From: Humisphaera borealis
Lineage (GTDB): Bacteria > Planctomycetota > Phycisphaerae > Tepidisphaerales > Tepidisphaeraceae
Assembly (NCBI RefSeq): GCF_015169395.1
Contig: NZ_CP063458.1
Coordinates: 2,480,001 to 2,544,000, forward strand
DNA: 64,000 nucleotides
Direction of reading: 5' to 3'
Shown in pieces: positions 26,949 through 35,480 of this stretch (positions are counted from its first letter, which is position 1; each line of letters opens with the position of its first letter). Below the pieces are notes generated by a model. That model was given only the letters and a program-made list of their open reading frames with translations. It searched no databases and had not been told where the DNA came from. The position numbers and the translations under genes are program-made.

Positions 26949-28214
26949 ATGAACATCCGGTCCTTCGCAGTCCTTGTCAGCCTCGTGCTGATGACAAACG
27001 CTCCGCTTCCAGCCGCGGAGCAGTCGACCTCGGACTGGCCGATGTGGCGAGGCCCGGCCGGCGATGGGCGCTCGACGGAAGCCGCATTACCGACCAAGTG
27101 GTCTGGCAGTGAAAACATCGCCTGGAAGACGAAGATCCCCGGTGTCGGCCATTCGTCGCCGATCATCAGCGGCGACCATATCTTTGTGACAACGGCGCTC
27201 GAAGAGGAAACCCAGCGGGCGCTGATCTGCCTCGATCGGAAGACCGGAAAGATCATCTGGCAGAAGAACATCGTGCGGTCGATGCTCGAGAAGAAGCACC
27301 GCCTGAACAGCTATGCCAGTGCCACCCCGGCAACTGACGGCAAGCTGGTCTTCGTTACGTTCTTCGAACAGCCGAAGATCCAGATCGCCGCGTTCGATTT
27401 CAAAGGGAATGAAGTCTGGCGGGTGTCGCCGGGCGAGTTCAAGTCGGTCCACGGGTTCTGCTCATCGCCCGTCATCTACAAGGATCTGCTGATCCTCAAC
27501 GGCGATCAGGACGCCGAGGCGTACCTGGTCGCGTATGACAAGGCGACGGGCAAGGAACGCTGGCGGACTGACCGCCCCAACAAGACCCGCAGCTACTGCA
27601 CGCCGGTCATCGTCGAACTGGCCGGCAAGCCACAGATGATGCTGTCAGGGAGCAAATGCGTCGCCAGCTACAACCCAATGACGGGCGAGCAATACTGGAT
27701 CATCGACGGTCCGACGGAGCAGATGGTCGCAAGCCTGGTCCACACCAAAGGGATCGTGTTCGTCACTGGCGGATTTCCGGAGCTGCACGTGCTGGGAATC
27801 GATCCCGCCGGCGCCGGGAATGTCACCAAAACGCACATTCGCTGGCACGACGGCCAGAACAAAGGCGACCGCCGACTGGCCAGCTATGTTCCTTCGCCGG
27901 TGGCGTTCGGCGACTGGTTCTTCCTCGTCTCCGACGGCGGCCTGGCCACCTGCTTTGATGCCCGGTCCGGCGAACGCCTCTGGCAACAGCCACTCGGAAA
28001 ACACCACAGTTCATCGGCGGTAGCCGGCGCGGACGGCATGCTCTACTTCACGAGCGATGCCGGGGAAACGTTCGTCATCAAGGCAGACGGGAAGTTCGAG
28101 CTCGTCGCGAAGAACTCGCTGGGGGAAGACGTCCGTTCATCGCCGGCGATCAGTGGCGGGCAGATCTTCATTCGGGGGGTGGAGAACCTGTATTGCATTG
28201 GGGTGCCCAAATAG
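26949..28214 (+). CDS. Exported PQQ-like beta-propeller repeat protein
   Basis: 421 residues. Signal peptide (MNIRSFAVLVSLVLMTNAP), then DWPMWRGPAGDGRS, the opening shared with the propeller at 3.4 kb. Blades carry KTGKIIWQKN, KGNEVWRVSP, TGKERWRTD and SGERLWQQPL. About eight blades are expected. Periplasmic; ligand unknown. ATG at 26949 is preferred because AGGA is correctly spaced; an ATG two codons earlier is possible. It is divergent from flgJ, separated by 261 bases that contain the small palindrome GCAGGAATCCTTCCTGC. Confidence 0.85.
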   Translation: MNIRSFAVLVSLVLMTNAPLPAAEQSTSDWPMWRGPAGDGRSTEAALPTKWSGSENIAWKTKIPGVGHSSPIISGDHIFVTTALEEETQRALICLDRKTGKIIWQKNIVRSMLEKKHRLNSYASATPATDGKLVFVTFFEQPKIQIAAFDFKGNEVWRVSPGEFKSVHGFCSSPVIYKDLLILNGDQDAEAYLVAYDKATGKERWRTDRPNKTRSYCTPVIVELAGKPQMMLSGSKCVASYNPMTGEQYWIIDGPTEQMVASLVHTKGIVFVTGGFPELHVLGIDPAGAGNVTKTHIRWHDGQNKGDRRLASYVPSPVAFGDWFFLVSDGGLATCFDARSGERLWQQPLGKHHSSSAVAGADGMLYFTSDAGETFVIKADGKFELVAKNSLGEDVRSSPAISGGQIFIRGVENLYCIGVPK

Positions 28215-28231
28215 GATGACTAGGCAGTGAA

Positions 28232-28927
28232 CTAACCTGATGTCATCAGGACGAAGGTCTCTCCGGTCGAATCATCCCATACGATCCTAGTGCTTCGAAT
28301 GGGCCCTCCGCCGGTCGGTGCAACTGAGCTTGTACCGACGGTGTGCAACTTCGGCTGTGCGAGTGGCGGGGCATCCAGCCACCACTCCACTTTCCGAGTG
28401 GACGCGACTGCAAATGTACTGTCCCACAACTGCTTCCATGACATGGTCCCCGCGAGATACGCGTTGTACGAGGAATTCTCTTCAGAACGCGAGGTTGCAA
28501 CAAGCTGCCTGACGATCTGAGGATCGACCTTGAATCGCATCAACGTCATCATGTCGCCGGGGCCACCGGCATAGAACCGCTCGACATACAGATCCTGCAG
28601 TGCAGCCGGTGGGTCAACGCCGAACGCATCGCGAAACGCTCCCCGACGCAGGGCGTCTCGCACCAAGATCGTCTGCACAGCAGCAATGATCAGGGCAACA
28701 GCTCCAACGCGCATCAGCATTCGGCGACTGCGCGGCCGCAACGGATTGCGGGTCATCCAGGCTGCCAACCCGGTCATCACCGCCCCGATAACGCCAGCGC
28801 CAATCGCTGAACAAGCCCAATCGCCGGAATACATCGCAACCGCAGCTCCAGATAAAATGCCGCCGAACATTGCGAACGAAGAAACCCTTCTTGGCGCAAC
28901 CCTGGCCTGCGATTGCGTTCCTGGCAT
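28232..28927 (-). CDS. Membrane protein of unknown function
   Basis: 231 residues. Three hydrophobic segments in the first about 100 residues (SFAMFGGILSGAAVAMYSG, AIGAGVIGAVMTGLAAWM, VGAVALIIAAVQTILV) are followed by a soluble domain of about 125 residues with many aromatic and charged residues (FDRV-free; DLYVERFYAGGPGDMMTLMR is typical). No family recognised. The start at 28927 has GGAGGGA upstream; a GTG seven codons earlier is less likely. It converges on the preceding propeller gene with 17 bases between them and follows the next propeller gene by 33 bases, so it may be co-transcribed with that. Confidence 0.65.
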   Translation of the reverse strand: MPGTQSQARVAPRRVSSFAMFGGILSGAAVAMYSGDWACSAIGAGVIGAVMTGLAAWMTRNPLRPRSRRMLMRVGAVALIIAAVQTILVRDALRRGAFRDAFGVDPPAALQDLYVERFYAGGPGDMMTLMRFKVDPQIVRQLVATSRSEENSSYNAYLAGTMSWKQLWDSTFAVASTRKVEWWLDAPPLAQPKLHTVGTSSVAPTGGGPIRSTRIVWDDSTGETFVLMTSG

Positions 28928-28960
28928 ACTGCTTCCCTCCACTTTCACATCGCTTCCCCG

Positions 28961-30139
28961 CTACTTCGGCTCCAGGCAATACACCGCCCCGCTCGTATCA
29001 CCGACGACCACCACGCCCTGGCCGATCGCGGGCGAGCCTTCGATCGCTCGCGACGCCTGGAACTCGTCGAGCTTTTTCCCGGTCTTGAGGTCCAGTACGT
29101 AGAGTTTCTTGTCCCGGCTGCCGACGTAGACCTTGCCGCCGGCGATGGCAGGACTCGAATTGACTTCGCCCCTGGTCGCGAATGTCCACTTGCCGGCACC
29201 CGTCTGTGCGTCGATCGCGTGAACCAGCCGGTCACGCGCGCCCACGACAACGATTCCTTCCGACACCGCCGACGACGAATAGACCATCGCACCGTCTTTA
29301 ACGTTTTCATAGGTCCAGAGGATTTTCGAGCCGTCAGCGGCGATCGCCAGCACGCGGCCGCCATCGGTGCCGAGGATGATGCGGTCGGGTAGCAGCGCGG
29401 GTGAGCCCGGCGCCAGCGACTGCAACTCGACGGCGAACTTTTCCTTGCCGTTTTCGATCTGGATCGCCCGGAGCTTCGCGTCGCACCCCGAGATGAACGC
29501 CAGGCCGCCGCCAATCGCCGGGGCGGCGTTTACGCGATCGCCGGTTTCAACCTGCCAGACCTTCTTGCCGTCGTCGGCATTCACGCAGATGACGTTTGCA
29601 CCGTCGTCGCCGAAAATCAGCTTGTTTCCGAACACGTTCGCACTGGCATGGATCGGCTGTCCCGATCCCGTATCAAACGTCCAGAGCTTCTTTCCCTCCT
29701 CGGCCGACACGCAATGGAACAGGCCGCCGAGGTCGCCGATGAAGACCTTTCCGTTCACCACCAGGGGGCTGGCTTCAAAGCCTGCCTCGATGGTGTAGGT
29801 CCATTTAGGCTTGCCGGTCGCCAGGTCGAGGCAAAACAGTCGCCCTTTGACGTCGCCGATAAAGACCGAACCGCCGGAGATGACAGCAGAGCCTTCGAAC
29901 GGGCCGGGTTCATCGTGTTTGAACGTCCAGCGGGCGGTCAGCGTGCCGGCTGGAAGCGCCTTGGCTTCGCCGACGAGAGGACCGCCGCCGTGGAACGCCG
30001 GCCAATCCGATGTCGGCGCGGCAGCCGGTGCGGGAGCGGCCGCGGCGGGCGCTGCGGAATCGGCGACGATCAGCCGCGGCAAGGCGACGGCGGCGAACGC
30101 GACACCGGCCACTGCGGCAATCAGAGGTTTCATTCGCAT
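28961..30139 (-). CDS. Exported PQQ-like beta-propeller repeat protein
   Basis: 392 residues. Signal peptide or anchor (residues 5-26) followed by an alanine-proline linker, then DWPAFHGGGPLVG. At least seven blades with the BamB-like pattern: TGKPKWTYTI, EGKKLWTFDT, DGKKVWQVET, DGSKILWTYE, TGAGKWTFAT, TGKKLDEFQA; each is preceded by SPAI or SPLVVNGKVFIG. Most regular of the four propellers in the window. Likely an envelope protein; the membrane protein downstream may be a partner. No ribosome site evident; an ATG two codons in is an alternative start. Confidence 0.85.
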   Translation of the reverse strand: MRMKPLIAAVAGVAFAAVALPRLIVADSAAPAAAAPAPAAAPTSDWPAFHGGGPLVGEAKALPAGTLTARWTFKHDEPGPFEGSAVISGGSVFIGDVKGRLFCLDLATGKPKWTYTIEAGFEASPLVVNGKVFIGDLGGLFHCVSAEEGKKLWTFDTGSGQPIHASANVFGNKLIFGDDGANVICVNADDGKKVWQVETGDRVNAAPAIGGGLAFISGCDAKLRAIQIENGKEKFAVELQSLAPGSPALLPDRIILGTDGGRVLAIAADGSKILWTYENVKDGAMVYSSSAVSEGIVVVGARDRLVHAIDAQTGAGKWTFATRGEVNSSPAIAGGKVYVGSRDKKLYVLDLKTGKKLDEFQASRAIEGSPAIGQGVVVVGDTSGAVYCLEPK

Positions 30140-30395
30140 GGGGTCGTCCTCGGATACTTGCTGTCACTCAATCGGTTAGCGTTCGCATCGCGAGTGCACC
30201 CTTGCGTGTTCGACGAGGGTGTCCTCGCTGATGCAGCATTTTAATGTAACGCAATAGTTAAATGGCCGTCGCTTCGTGATCTAACAGTCTAGACCAGAGG
30301 ATTGTTGAGGGGGAATGGGCGGGGATTAAACGCGGCAAATCCGCCGGACGGCGAGCAAGCTCGCCGGCTACAACTTAGCAAGCTGTTGCCAACCG

Positions 30396-31055
30396 TCACG
30401 CCTTGCGGCCGGACTTGAGTGGATCTGCCTTCCCCGCCTGCTGAAACGCCGATTCTCGCCCGCGGCAGGCTCGGCACGCCCAGCAGGGTTCAGGACCCTG
30501 CTCGCTGCAACTCCACGTTCGGTCGAACGGCGCGGAAATGTTGAAACCGAGGTCAACCACCTGCCAGGGCTCGAGTTCCATCAAGGGAGCCTGGATATCC
30601 AACTGGGGCTGGCCGCAGGTCATCTGGAGCATTTCCTGCCAGACCTGGACGAACTCGGTTCCCTGGGCCAGTTCGTCGGTCAGGTTGCCGATTTGCAGAC
30701 CGAGATAGATGCTCGTCGCGCTGTAGTGGACGGCAAAGCGGGCCGCGACGGCGACGGCGGGCAGAAGATCGACTAGCAGGGGTGCCACACTGGCGGGCGT
30801 TCGAGGGTCAACCGTCGAGGCCTTGGGTTCAACCGCCCCGCCGAGCCCATCAAGGAATCCCATCGGAACGGTGTGCTCCCGATACGGCTTAAAGTGCGCC
30901 ACCTGCTGCTCGTACGCCGCCCGCCTTCGCCCGCCCATCTGGTCCGATGTCTGCACGTGTAGCATCACGGGACGGTACTTCTGGATGGCCAGGGCACAGG
31001 TGACAGCCGAGTTGAGGCTGCCGTTGTTCAGAACGATCGCGAGGTCTTTGGCCAT
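30396..31055 (-). CDS. QueC-like protein with altered PP-loop
   Basis: 219 residues. Overall layout follows 7-cyano-7-deazaguanine synthase: N-terminal nucleotide-binding strand-loop, the phrase ATSIYLGLQIGN where QueC has a similar strand, and a C-terminal zinc site with four Cys (WSCSEQGPEPCWACRACRGR), close to the QueC knuckle. However the ATP PP-loop, SGGxDS in QueC, reads NGSLNS at residues 11-16, so the second Gly and the Asp are replaced. It may be inactive in adenylation or have a new role. No other queuosine gene is nearby. The family is fairly sure. Confidence 0.7.
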   Translation of the reverse strand: MAKDLAIVLNNGSLNSAVTCALAIQKYRPVMLHVQTSDQMGGRRRAAYEQQVAHFKPYREHTVPMGFLDGLGGAVEPKASTVDPRTPASVAPLLVDLLPAVAVAARFAVHYSATSIYLGLQIGNLTDELAQGTEFVQVWQEMLQMTCGQPQLDIQAPLMELEPWQVVDLGFNISAPFDRTWSCSEQGPEPCWACRACRGRESAFQQAGKADPLKSGRKA

Positions 31056-31301
31056 GCTGGCTCGAGGCGTAGGGTCCCAGAAATGTCCGGGCGGGCACGA
31101 ACGATCGCGTGACCGCCCCTATAACCGACGCGGTGTTTGTAACAGCGCACTGCAAACCACCCAAATCCGGGCCGGGTTGCGACAATTCCGGGAACGGCAA
31201 ACATTCCGCCTGTCATCCTGCCAACGTTCCGTAAACGTTTGTCATTAGCCACCCGATAAGAGTTCAGGTGGAGTTCCCGTAACGTCCCGCTCGGCCGCCG
31301 C

Positions 31302-31310
31302 ATCGGAGAT
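31302..31310 (+). promoter_or_regulatory. Small GGA-triloop palindrome at the HD-GYP ribosome site
   Basis: ATC-GGA-GAT, a 3-bp stem, contains the SD of the GTG start at 31314. Weaker than those of the flagellar genes but with the same CGGAG core. Confidence 0.25.
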
Positions 31311-31313
31311 AAC

Positions 31314-31973
31314 GTGCCCCAGAATGTCCTTCCCCATCTCCGGATTTACTCGCTCACCCGCCTGACCGAAGCCCGCGACCCCGAAACGCTGGGGCACGTG
31401 GAGCGGGTTTGCGCCTACGCGGGCATCCTCGCCCGCCGGCTCACGACCCACCGCCGATTCCGCGCGACGGTCGATACGGCGTTTATCCGCCGGCTCACGG
31501 TTGCCGCGGCGTTGCACGACGCGGGAAAGGCGGCGATTCCTTCCAGGATCCTGCTCAAACCAGCGCCCCTGAGCGACTTTGAAGCCGCCATCATGCGACA
31601 GCACACGACGCTCGGCGCTGACGCCGTCCGCGAGATGCTCCGCGATCACGTCGATCCGATGTTCCGCGAGATGGCCGTCGAGATCGCGCTGACCCATCAC
31701 GAACGATGGGACGGCACCGGCTATCCCTATGGGCTTTCCGGGGAGCAGATCCCGGCGAGCGGGCGTATCGTCGCACTGGCGGATGTGTATGACGCACTGA
31801 CGAGCAAACGCACCTACAAGGACGCGTTCAGCCATGAACTGGCCCGCGGCGTGATCCTCCGAGACCGCGGATCGCACTTCGATCCGGCAGTGGTGGATGC
31901 CTTCCTCGCAAGCGAGCAGGCGATGATCGACGCCGCCATCGATTACGCCGAACGCAAACGCCAGGCGGCATAA
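31314..31973 (+). CDS. HD-GYP domain protein, probable cyclic di-GMP phosphodiesterase
   Basis: 219 residues, an HD-GYP domain with almost nothing else. Motifs in order: H28 in ETLGHVERV, H68-D69 in ALHDAGKAAIP, H97 in RQHTTLGAD, H128-H129 in THHERWDGTGYP (GYP at 136-138) and D157 in ALADVYDALTSKRTYKD. All metal ligands expected for an active HD-GYP are present. No sensor domain, so it may respond to a partner. The start is GTG with CGGAGA six bases upstream. Divergent from the QueC-like gene and convergent with flgI; motility genes on both sides make a role in flagellar control plausible. Confidence 0.88.
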   Translation: MPQNVLPHLRIYSLTRLTEARDPETLGHVERVCAYAGILARRLTTHRRFRATVDTAFIRRLTVAAALHDAGKAAIPSRILLKPAPLSDFEAAIMRQHTTLGADAVREMLRDHVDPMFREMAVEIALTHHERWDGTGYPYGLSGEQIPASGRIVALADVYDALTSKRTYKDAFSHELARGVILRDRGSHFDPAVVDAFLASEQAMIDAAIDYAERKRQAA

Positions 31974-31975
31974 GA

Positions 31976-32022
31976 AAGTGCTGAGTGCTGAGTAGAGAAT
32001 CTCTACTCAGCACTCAGCACTT
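31976..32022. terminator. Bidirectional terminator, 23-bp perfect palindrome
   Basis: Two 23-base arms made of GTGCTGAGTGCTGAGT plus AGAGA are exact reverse complements separated by one base. It lies between the convergent HD-GYP gene and flgI and is followed by TTCTTCTCTT on the plus strand. It is one of the word-repeat palindromes. Confidence 0.75.
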
Positions 32023-32048
32023 CTTCTCTTAACGCAGCACTTTGAGCG

Positions 32049-33125
32049 TTACCTCTCCACACCGTTCACAATCAACTTCGCGTGCAGTTTGCCTGTGCGG
32101 TGAAGCTCCTTCACGATCGCGATCCGGTCATCCGGCGGAACCTTGAGCTGGTCAAACGCCAGCGCCAGGTCCTGAAGCTTGGCACCGCCCTGCTGCGTGG
32201 TGTCCATGGCGACAACATCCTTTTGCGTAGTGATCGGCGTTCTGGGCGTGGGGATTGGCTTGGGGTCGATCGTACTGATGGTCAGGCCCTTGTGACTGAT
32301 GACCACCGGGCTGATTTCGACGTCTCCAGTAACGATGATCGTGCCGGTCTTCTCGTTGACGATCACGCGGGCCTCGGTCGGTAACTGCGGAACCGGGAGC
32401 CGCTGCACCCGCGAAATGAACGAATCTGGCCGCTGCCGGTCGGCGGCGGGAATCGTGACGATGATGTTCTTGGCATCCACCGCTACCGCCAGGATCTCGG
32501 CTCCGTCGCCTTCGGCGTCGTTGATTACCTTGGCGATGGTGCTGGCGACCGTCCAGCTGGCGCTGGGTTCTTCCAGGATCAACTCGAACCTGCCTTCCTG
32601 GATCGCCCGGGCCGGCAGGTCGGCTTCCATCACACAGCCACCTTTGACGACGCCGGTCAATGGGTTGGTCGGGTCTTCGATGACGATCGGTCCTTCGCAC
32701 AGCGCCAGCGGAAGTCGGGGCTGGTTGCTCGGCTCGGGCATGGGCCCCTGCATCGGCGTGACGAAGAGGTAGCCGCCGCGCAGCGAGTTGGCCGCGCCCA
32801 GGCTGATCACCCGCACGTCCAGGTGGTCGCCGTCGCGAACACCGTTGCTCGGAATCGTTGCGATCAGGCTGACGATCGCGACGTTCTTCGCATTCTTGAG
32901 GTCGATGGGCATCGTCGGGTTCGAGAACCGCGACAGCATTGCCGCCAGCGGCTTGATCGCCGGCATGAAGTCGCCCCCGTCACCTGAACCCTTCAAGCCA
33001 TACACAAGGCCGACGCCGGTCATGACGTTGGTCCGCTGCCCGCCGATGCGGGTGATGTCAGCAACCTTGACCGCCAAGGCAGGCTGGGCCAGGACAAGCA
33101 CGATGAGGGGGATGAGGTAGCGCAT
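32049..33125 (-). CDS. flgI: Flagellar P-ring protein FlgI
   Basis: 358 residues, normal length. Sec signal peptide (residues 1-18, cleaved after ALA), then VADITRIGGQRTNVMTGVGL and VYGLKGSGDGG, followed by NVAIVSLIATIP and HLDVRVISLGAANSLRGGYL, all FlgI hallmarks. The protein forms the periplasmic P ring around the rod with help from FlgA. Last gene of the flgF-G-A-H-I run. No SD; the region before the start is a word-repeat palindrome. Confidence 0.97.
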   Translation of the reverse strand: MRYLIPLIVLVLAQPALAVKVADITRIGGQRTNVMTGVGLVYGLKGSGDGGDFMPAIKPLAAMLSRFSNPTMPIDLKNAKNVAIVSLIATIPSNGVRDGDHLDVRVISLGAANSLRGGYLFVTPMQGPMPEPSNQPRLPLALCEGPIVIEDPTNPLTGVVKGGCVMEADLPARAIQEGRFELILEEPSASWTVASTIAKVINDAEGDGAEILAVAVDAKNIIVTIPAADRQRPDSFISRVQRLPVPQLPTEARVIVNEKTGTIIVTGDVEISPVVISHKGLTISTIDPKPIPTPRTPITTQKDVVAMDTTQQGGAKLQDLALAFDQLKVPPDDRIAIVKELHRTGKLHAKLIVNGVER

Positions 33126-33129
33126 GGGG

Positions 33130-33238
33130 AGTAGTCAGTACTCAGTAGTCAGTAGTCGGTAGTCGGTAGTCAGAGATCAAAGGTCGGAGGGGCATGCGGC
33201 TTCTCGGACCACTGACCACCGACTACTGACCACTTCTC
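33130..33238. repeat. Palindrome with AGTCAGTAGTCGGTAG words between flgH and flgI
   Basis: The left arm (33130-33175) repeats the words GTAGTCAGTA and GTAGTCGGTA. The right arm (33207-33238) repeats the complement (ACTGACCACCGACTACTGAC). Between the arms is about 30 bases. It separates two genes of one operon. Confidence 0.7.
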
Positions 33239-33239
33239 T

Positions 33240-34055
33240 TCAGAACGGCGAGATTGCGTCCAGGATCTCGTGCAGCCAGCTCCGCTTGGTCGCCGAGCGG
33301 ACTGCGCCCTTGGTGTTCTTCTCGACGCGCAGGTCGTACATCTGGGTGCTCAGGACAGTGTTGTCCGCGATAACGTCTTCGACCCGGCAAGTACCGTTGA
33401 GCACGAACTGTTGCTCTTCGTCATCGGTCTTGATCGTCTTGCGGGCCTGCACCACGAGCGTGCCGTTGGGCTTGACGTCGACAACCTCCCCCGTGATTCG
33501 CGCCGTCAGGCTGTCGGTCCGATTGGCCGTGCCTTCGCTCTTGAAGTCTCGAGTGCCGTTGGCCTTGAGCGAAGGCGGCGTGGGACCGATTCCTCCGCCC
33601 TCCACTTCCCAGTTTTTCAGTCGCAGCTTGATGAACTCGTCGAGGCTCGCTTCGAGAGAGCCTTCCCGCTTGGTGTCGGTCTTGCCCTTGACGGTGAAGG
33701 CACTTTCTTCGCGGATGATGATCGTGATCAGGTCGTGCTTGCGGATCGTCCTGGGCTCGGGCTCGGGGATGGCATAGAAGCTCACCTCGCGGGCCCGCTT
33801 GGCATCGGGCGGGAGCGGCGGCATCGAGCGGATCTGCGCACGGGCGAGCGATCCACCGCTCCGCTGCACTGCAACCGCCGCTTCATTGATCCCCGGATCG
33901 TATTCCATCTTGACCGGCTGCTGGCTTTCCGCGGTCGGGCGACCGGACGGCATCTGCGGCGCCTTGGCTGGTGGATTGGCAGCAAACGCGCCTGTCGCCC
34001 CCAATGCGAGGACGGTGGTCAGGGCGGCGTCCTTCGATCTTGATCGCTTCGACAT
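33240..34055 (-). CDS. flgH: Flagellar L-ring protein FlgH, without lipobox
   Basis: 271 residues. FlgH features: HDLITIIIREESAFTVKGKT (near residue 110), KNWEVEGGGIGPTPPSL, followed by FKSEGTANRTDSLTARITGE and VVDVKPNGTLVVQARKTIKT, ending with VRSATKRSWLHEILDAISPF. The signal peptide ends GATGAFAANPP with no Cys, so unlike enteric FlgH it is not an obvious lipoprotein. It forms the outer-membrane ring. The start at 34055 follows AAGGA in a small hairpin; an upstream in-frame start at 34085 is less likely. Confidence 0.93.
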   Translation of the reverse strand: MSKRSRSKDAALTTVLALGATGAFAANPPAKAPQMPSGRPTAESQQPVKMEYDPGINEAAVAVQRSGGSLARAQIRSMPPLPPDAKRAREVSFYAIPEPEPRTIRKHDLITIIIREESAFTVKGKTDTKREGSLEASLDEFIKLRLKNWEVEGGGIGPTPPSLKANGTRDFKSEGTANRTDSLTARITGEVVDVKPNGTLVVQARKTIKTDDEEQQFVLNGTCRVEDVIADNTVLSTQMYDLRVEKNTKGAVRSATKRSWLHEILDAISPF

Positions 34056-34068
34056 CCTTACGTCCTTT
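34055..34068 (-). promoter_or_regulatory. Hairpin across the flgH start, candidate CsrA site
   Basis: On the minus strand GACG-TAAGGA-TGTC: a 4-bp stem (one G-U pair) with a hexaloop containing GGA, overlapping the ATG. AAGGATGT matches most of the CsrA-selected sequence ending ARGGAUGU. The hairpin includes the first bases of the coding region. Confidence 0.4.
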
Positions 34069-34096
34069 GTGCTGGCACTCGTCATCGCTCCGACGA

Positions 34097-35341
34097 TCAG
34101 GTTCCCATCGACGCTTCCTGCGGGCCGGTGAGAATCACATCAAACTGTTCGTTGGTCGTGTCGTTCTTGACGCGAATCCGCTGCCCCTTCGATCCCGTCT
34201 CCATCGCCCGGACGACGGTCTTCAGTCGCACCGCGCCGTGGGTTGAAGTGACCGTCACCAGTTGCCCGTGTTTGGCCATCGGCACCGATTCGAGCATGCG
34301 GCCGGTCAGCACCATCCCGGGCTTGAGATCCCGGGCCGCCTGCTGCCCGATCGCCTGATCGGAACGAACCAGCGGTTCCTCCGACAACCGATCGACAAGC
34401 GTTCGCTGCTCCTGGACGTCGGCGGCGGAAATCGGTGCCCGCGCCGAAATCGGCCGGGTGACGACCGCCGCCGTCTGCCAGGCGCGGGCATTGGCGGCAA
34501 GGATCGCCCTCTGCGACTTGTCGCCGGCGGCCATCGTGACCGTCCAGCTGACTTCGCCGAGATTACGCACGCGCTGGGGTTCAAGGTTGAACTTGAACTG
34601 CGGCTCGCACAGATTGAGCAGCCGCTCGTCCTTCGGGTTGAACACGACCTGGAGTTGGTCCACGGGCACGTTCAGGCGGGCCGAGAGGTCCTGTACGACG
34701 ATCTCGCGCAAGGTCCGGACGGAAGACGGCTCACTCCCCGTGACGTCAGCACTGCCTGCCTTCGTCGACGCCGCTGTAACGACCGGGTCGCGATCGGTGA
34801 TGACCACCTTCTGCTCACTGGCATCGATCCATTTTGCCAGGGCACCGTCGGTATCGGGCTTGGCGTCCGAACGATTGACCGAACAGCTCATCGGACCGGC
34901 GAACTTAACCAGGCCGATGTTGACGCCGGCGTCGGCGAGGGCTTTGCGGATGTGCTCGATCTCAATGACGCGATAGGGTCCGCGGGCGTCGAGACGGGCG
35001 ATCACCAGTTCACCGGACTGCTCGAAGAACGCCGCGTCCCGGTTGCTCCAGCGTGCGACCTGCTTCAGCCGGACCTCGGGGCCGAATGTGGTTGCTTCCG
35101 CGCGAAGTTCCAGCGTGCCGCCGTCGGCGAGGAAAGGTCGCGGAGAGATGAATCGCTCGGCCGGCATCGCGGGCGACGCAGCGGGCTGGCCGCTGATTTC
35201 GATCGGCGTATTGGTGGCGACTTCCGCGCCGTAGCCCCATTGGGCGAACAACGTCTGCGTCGCCCAGGCGAGGATCGTCAATCCCAGCGAAAGGCGGACG
35301 AGCTGCTTCTTGGTGAGTGGGCGTCCATTCCCGTAGTACAT
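34097..35341 (-). CDS. flgA: P-ring assembly chaperone FlgA
   Basis: 414 residues, longer than enteric FlgA (about 220). Signal peptide or anchor near residues 15-33. The C-terminal about 140 residues are the SAF-type FlgA core: VTRPISARAPISAADVQEQR, DLKPGMVLTGRMLE, GQLVTVTSTHGAVRLKTVVR and GSKGQRIRVKN. The N-terminal extension of about 200 residues has repeated beta-rich stretches (TLELRAEATTFGPEVRLKQV), possibly a duplicated FlgA domain. Periplasmic. The start is directly preceded by a 6-bp GGA-loop hairpin. Confidence 0.9.
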   Translation of the reverse strand: MYYGNGRPLTKKQLVRLSLGLTILAWATQTLFAQWGYGAEVATNTPIEISGQPAASPAMPAERFISPRPFLADGGTLELRAEATTFGPEVRLKQVARWSNRDAAFFEQSGELVIARLDARGPYRVIEIEHIRKALADAGVNIGLVKFAGPMSCSVNRSDAKPDTDGALAKWIDASEQKVVITDRDPVVTAASTKAGSADVTGSEPSSVRTLREIVVQDLSARLNVPVDQLQVVFNPKDERLLNLCEPQFKFNLEPQRVRNLGEVSWTVTMAAGDKSQRAILAANARAWQTAAVVTRPISARAPISAADVQEQRTLVDRLSEEPLVRSDQAIGQQAARDLKPGMVLTGRMLESVPMAKHGQLVTVTSTHGAVRLKTVVRAMETGSKGQRIRVKNDTTNEQFDVILTGPQEASMGT

Positions 35342-35342
35342 G

Positions 35343-35357
35343 GCGACCTCCGGTCGC
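35343..35357 (-). promoter_or_regulatory. GGA-triloop hairpin over the flgA ribosome site
   Basis: GCGACC-GGA-GGTCGC, a perfect 6-bp stem, ends one base before the flgA ATG. The only SD (GGAGG) is in its loop and 3' arm. A sister palindrome with loop AAA instead of GGA lies at 35373-35387. Confidence 0.5.
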
Positions 35358-35372
35358 TGAAGTTAGGAGTTG

Positions 35373-35455
35373 GCGACCTTTGGTCGCAGAAGACGGGAGT
35401 CAGAAGTCGGGAGCCAGGACTCTTTCAGCTTCCGACTTTTGACTTCTGACTTCCG
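35373..35455. repeat. Palindromes upstream of flgA
   Basis: First the duplicate palindrome GCGACC-TTT-GGTCGC (35373-35387), then a larger word-repeat palindrome with arms at 35389-35419 and 35427-35455 built from GTCAGAAGTCGGGAG and its complement. A third small palindrome, CGCGGCTTCAGCCGCG, follows to 35470. Confidence 0.65.
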
Positions 35456-35480
35456 CGGCTTCAGCCGCGTTTAGCCGCTA

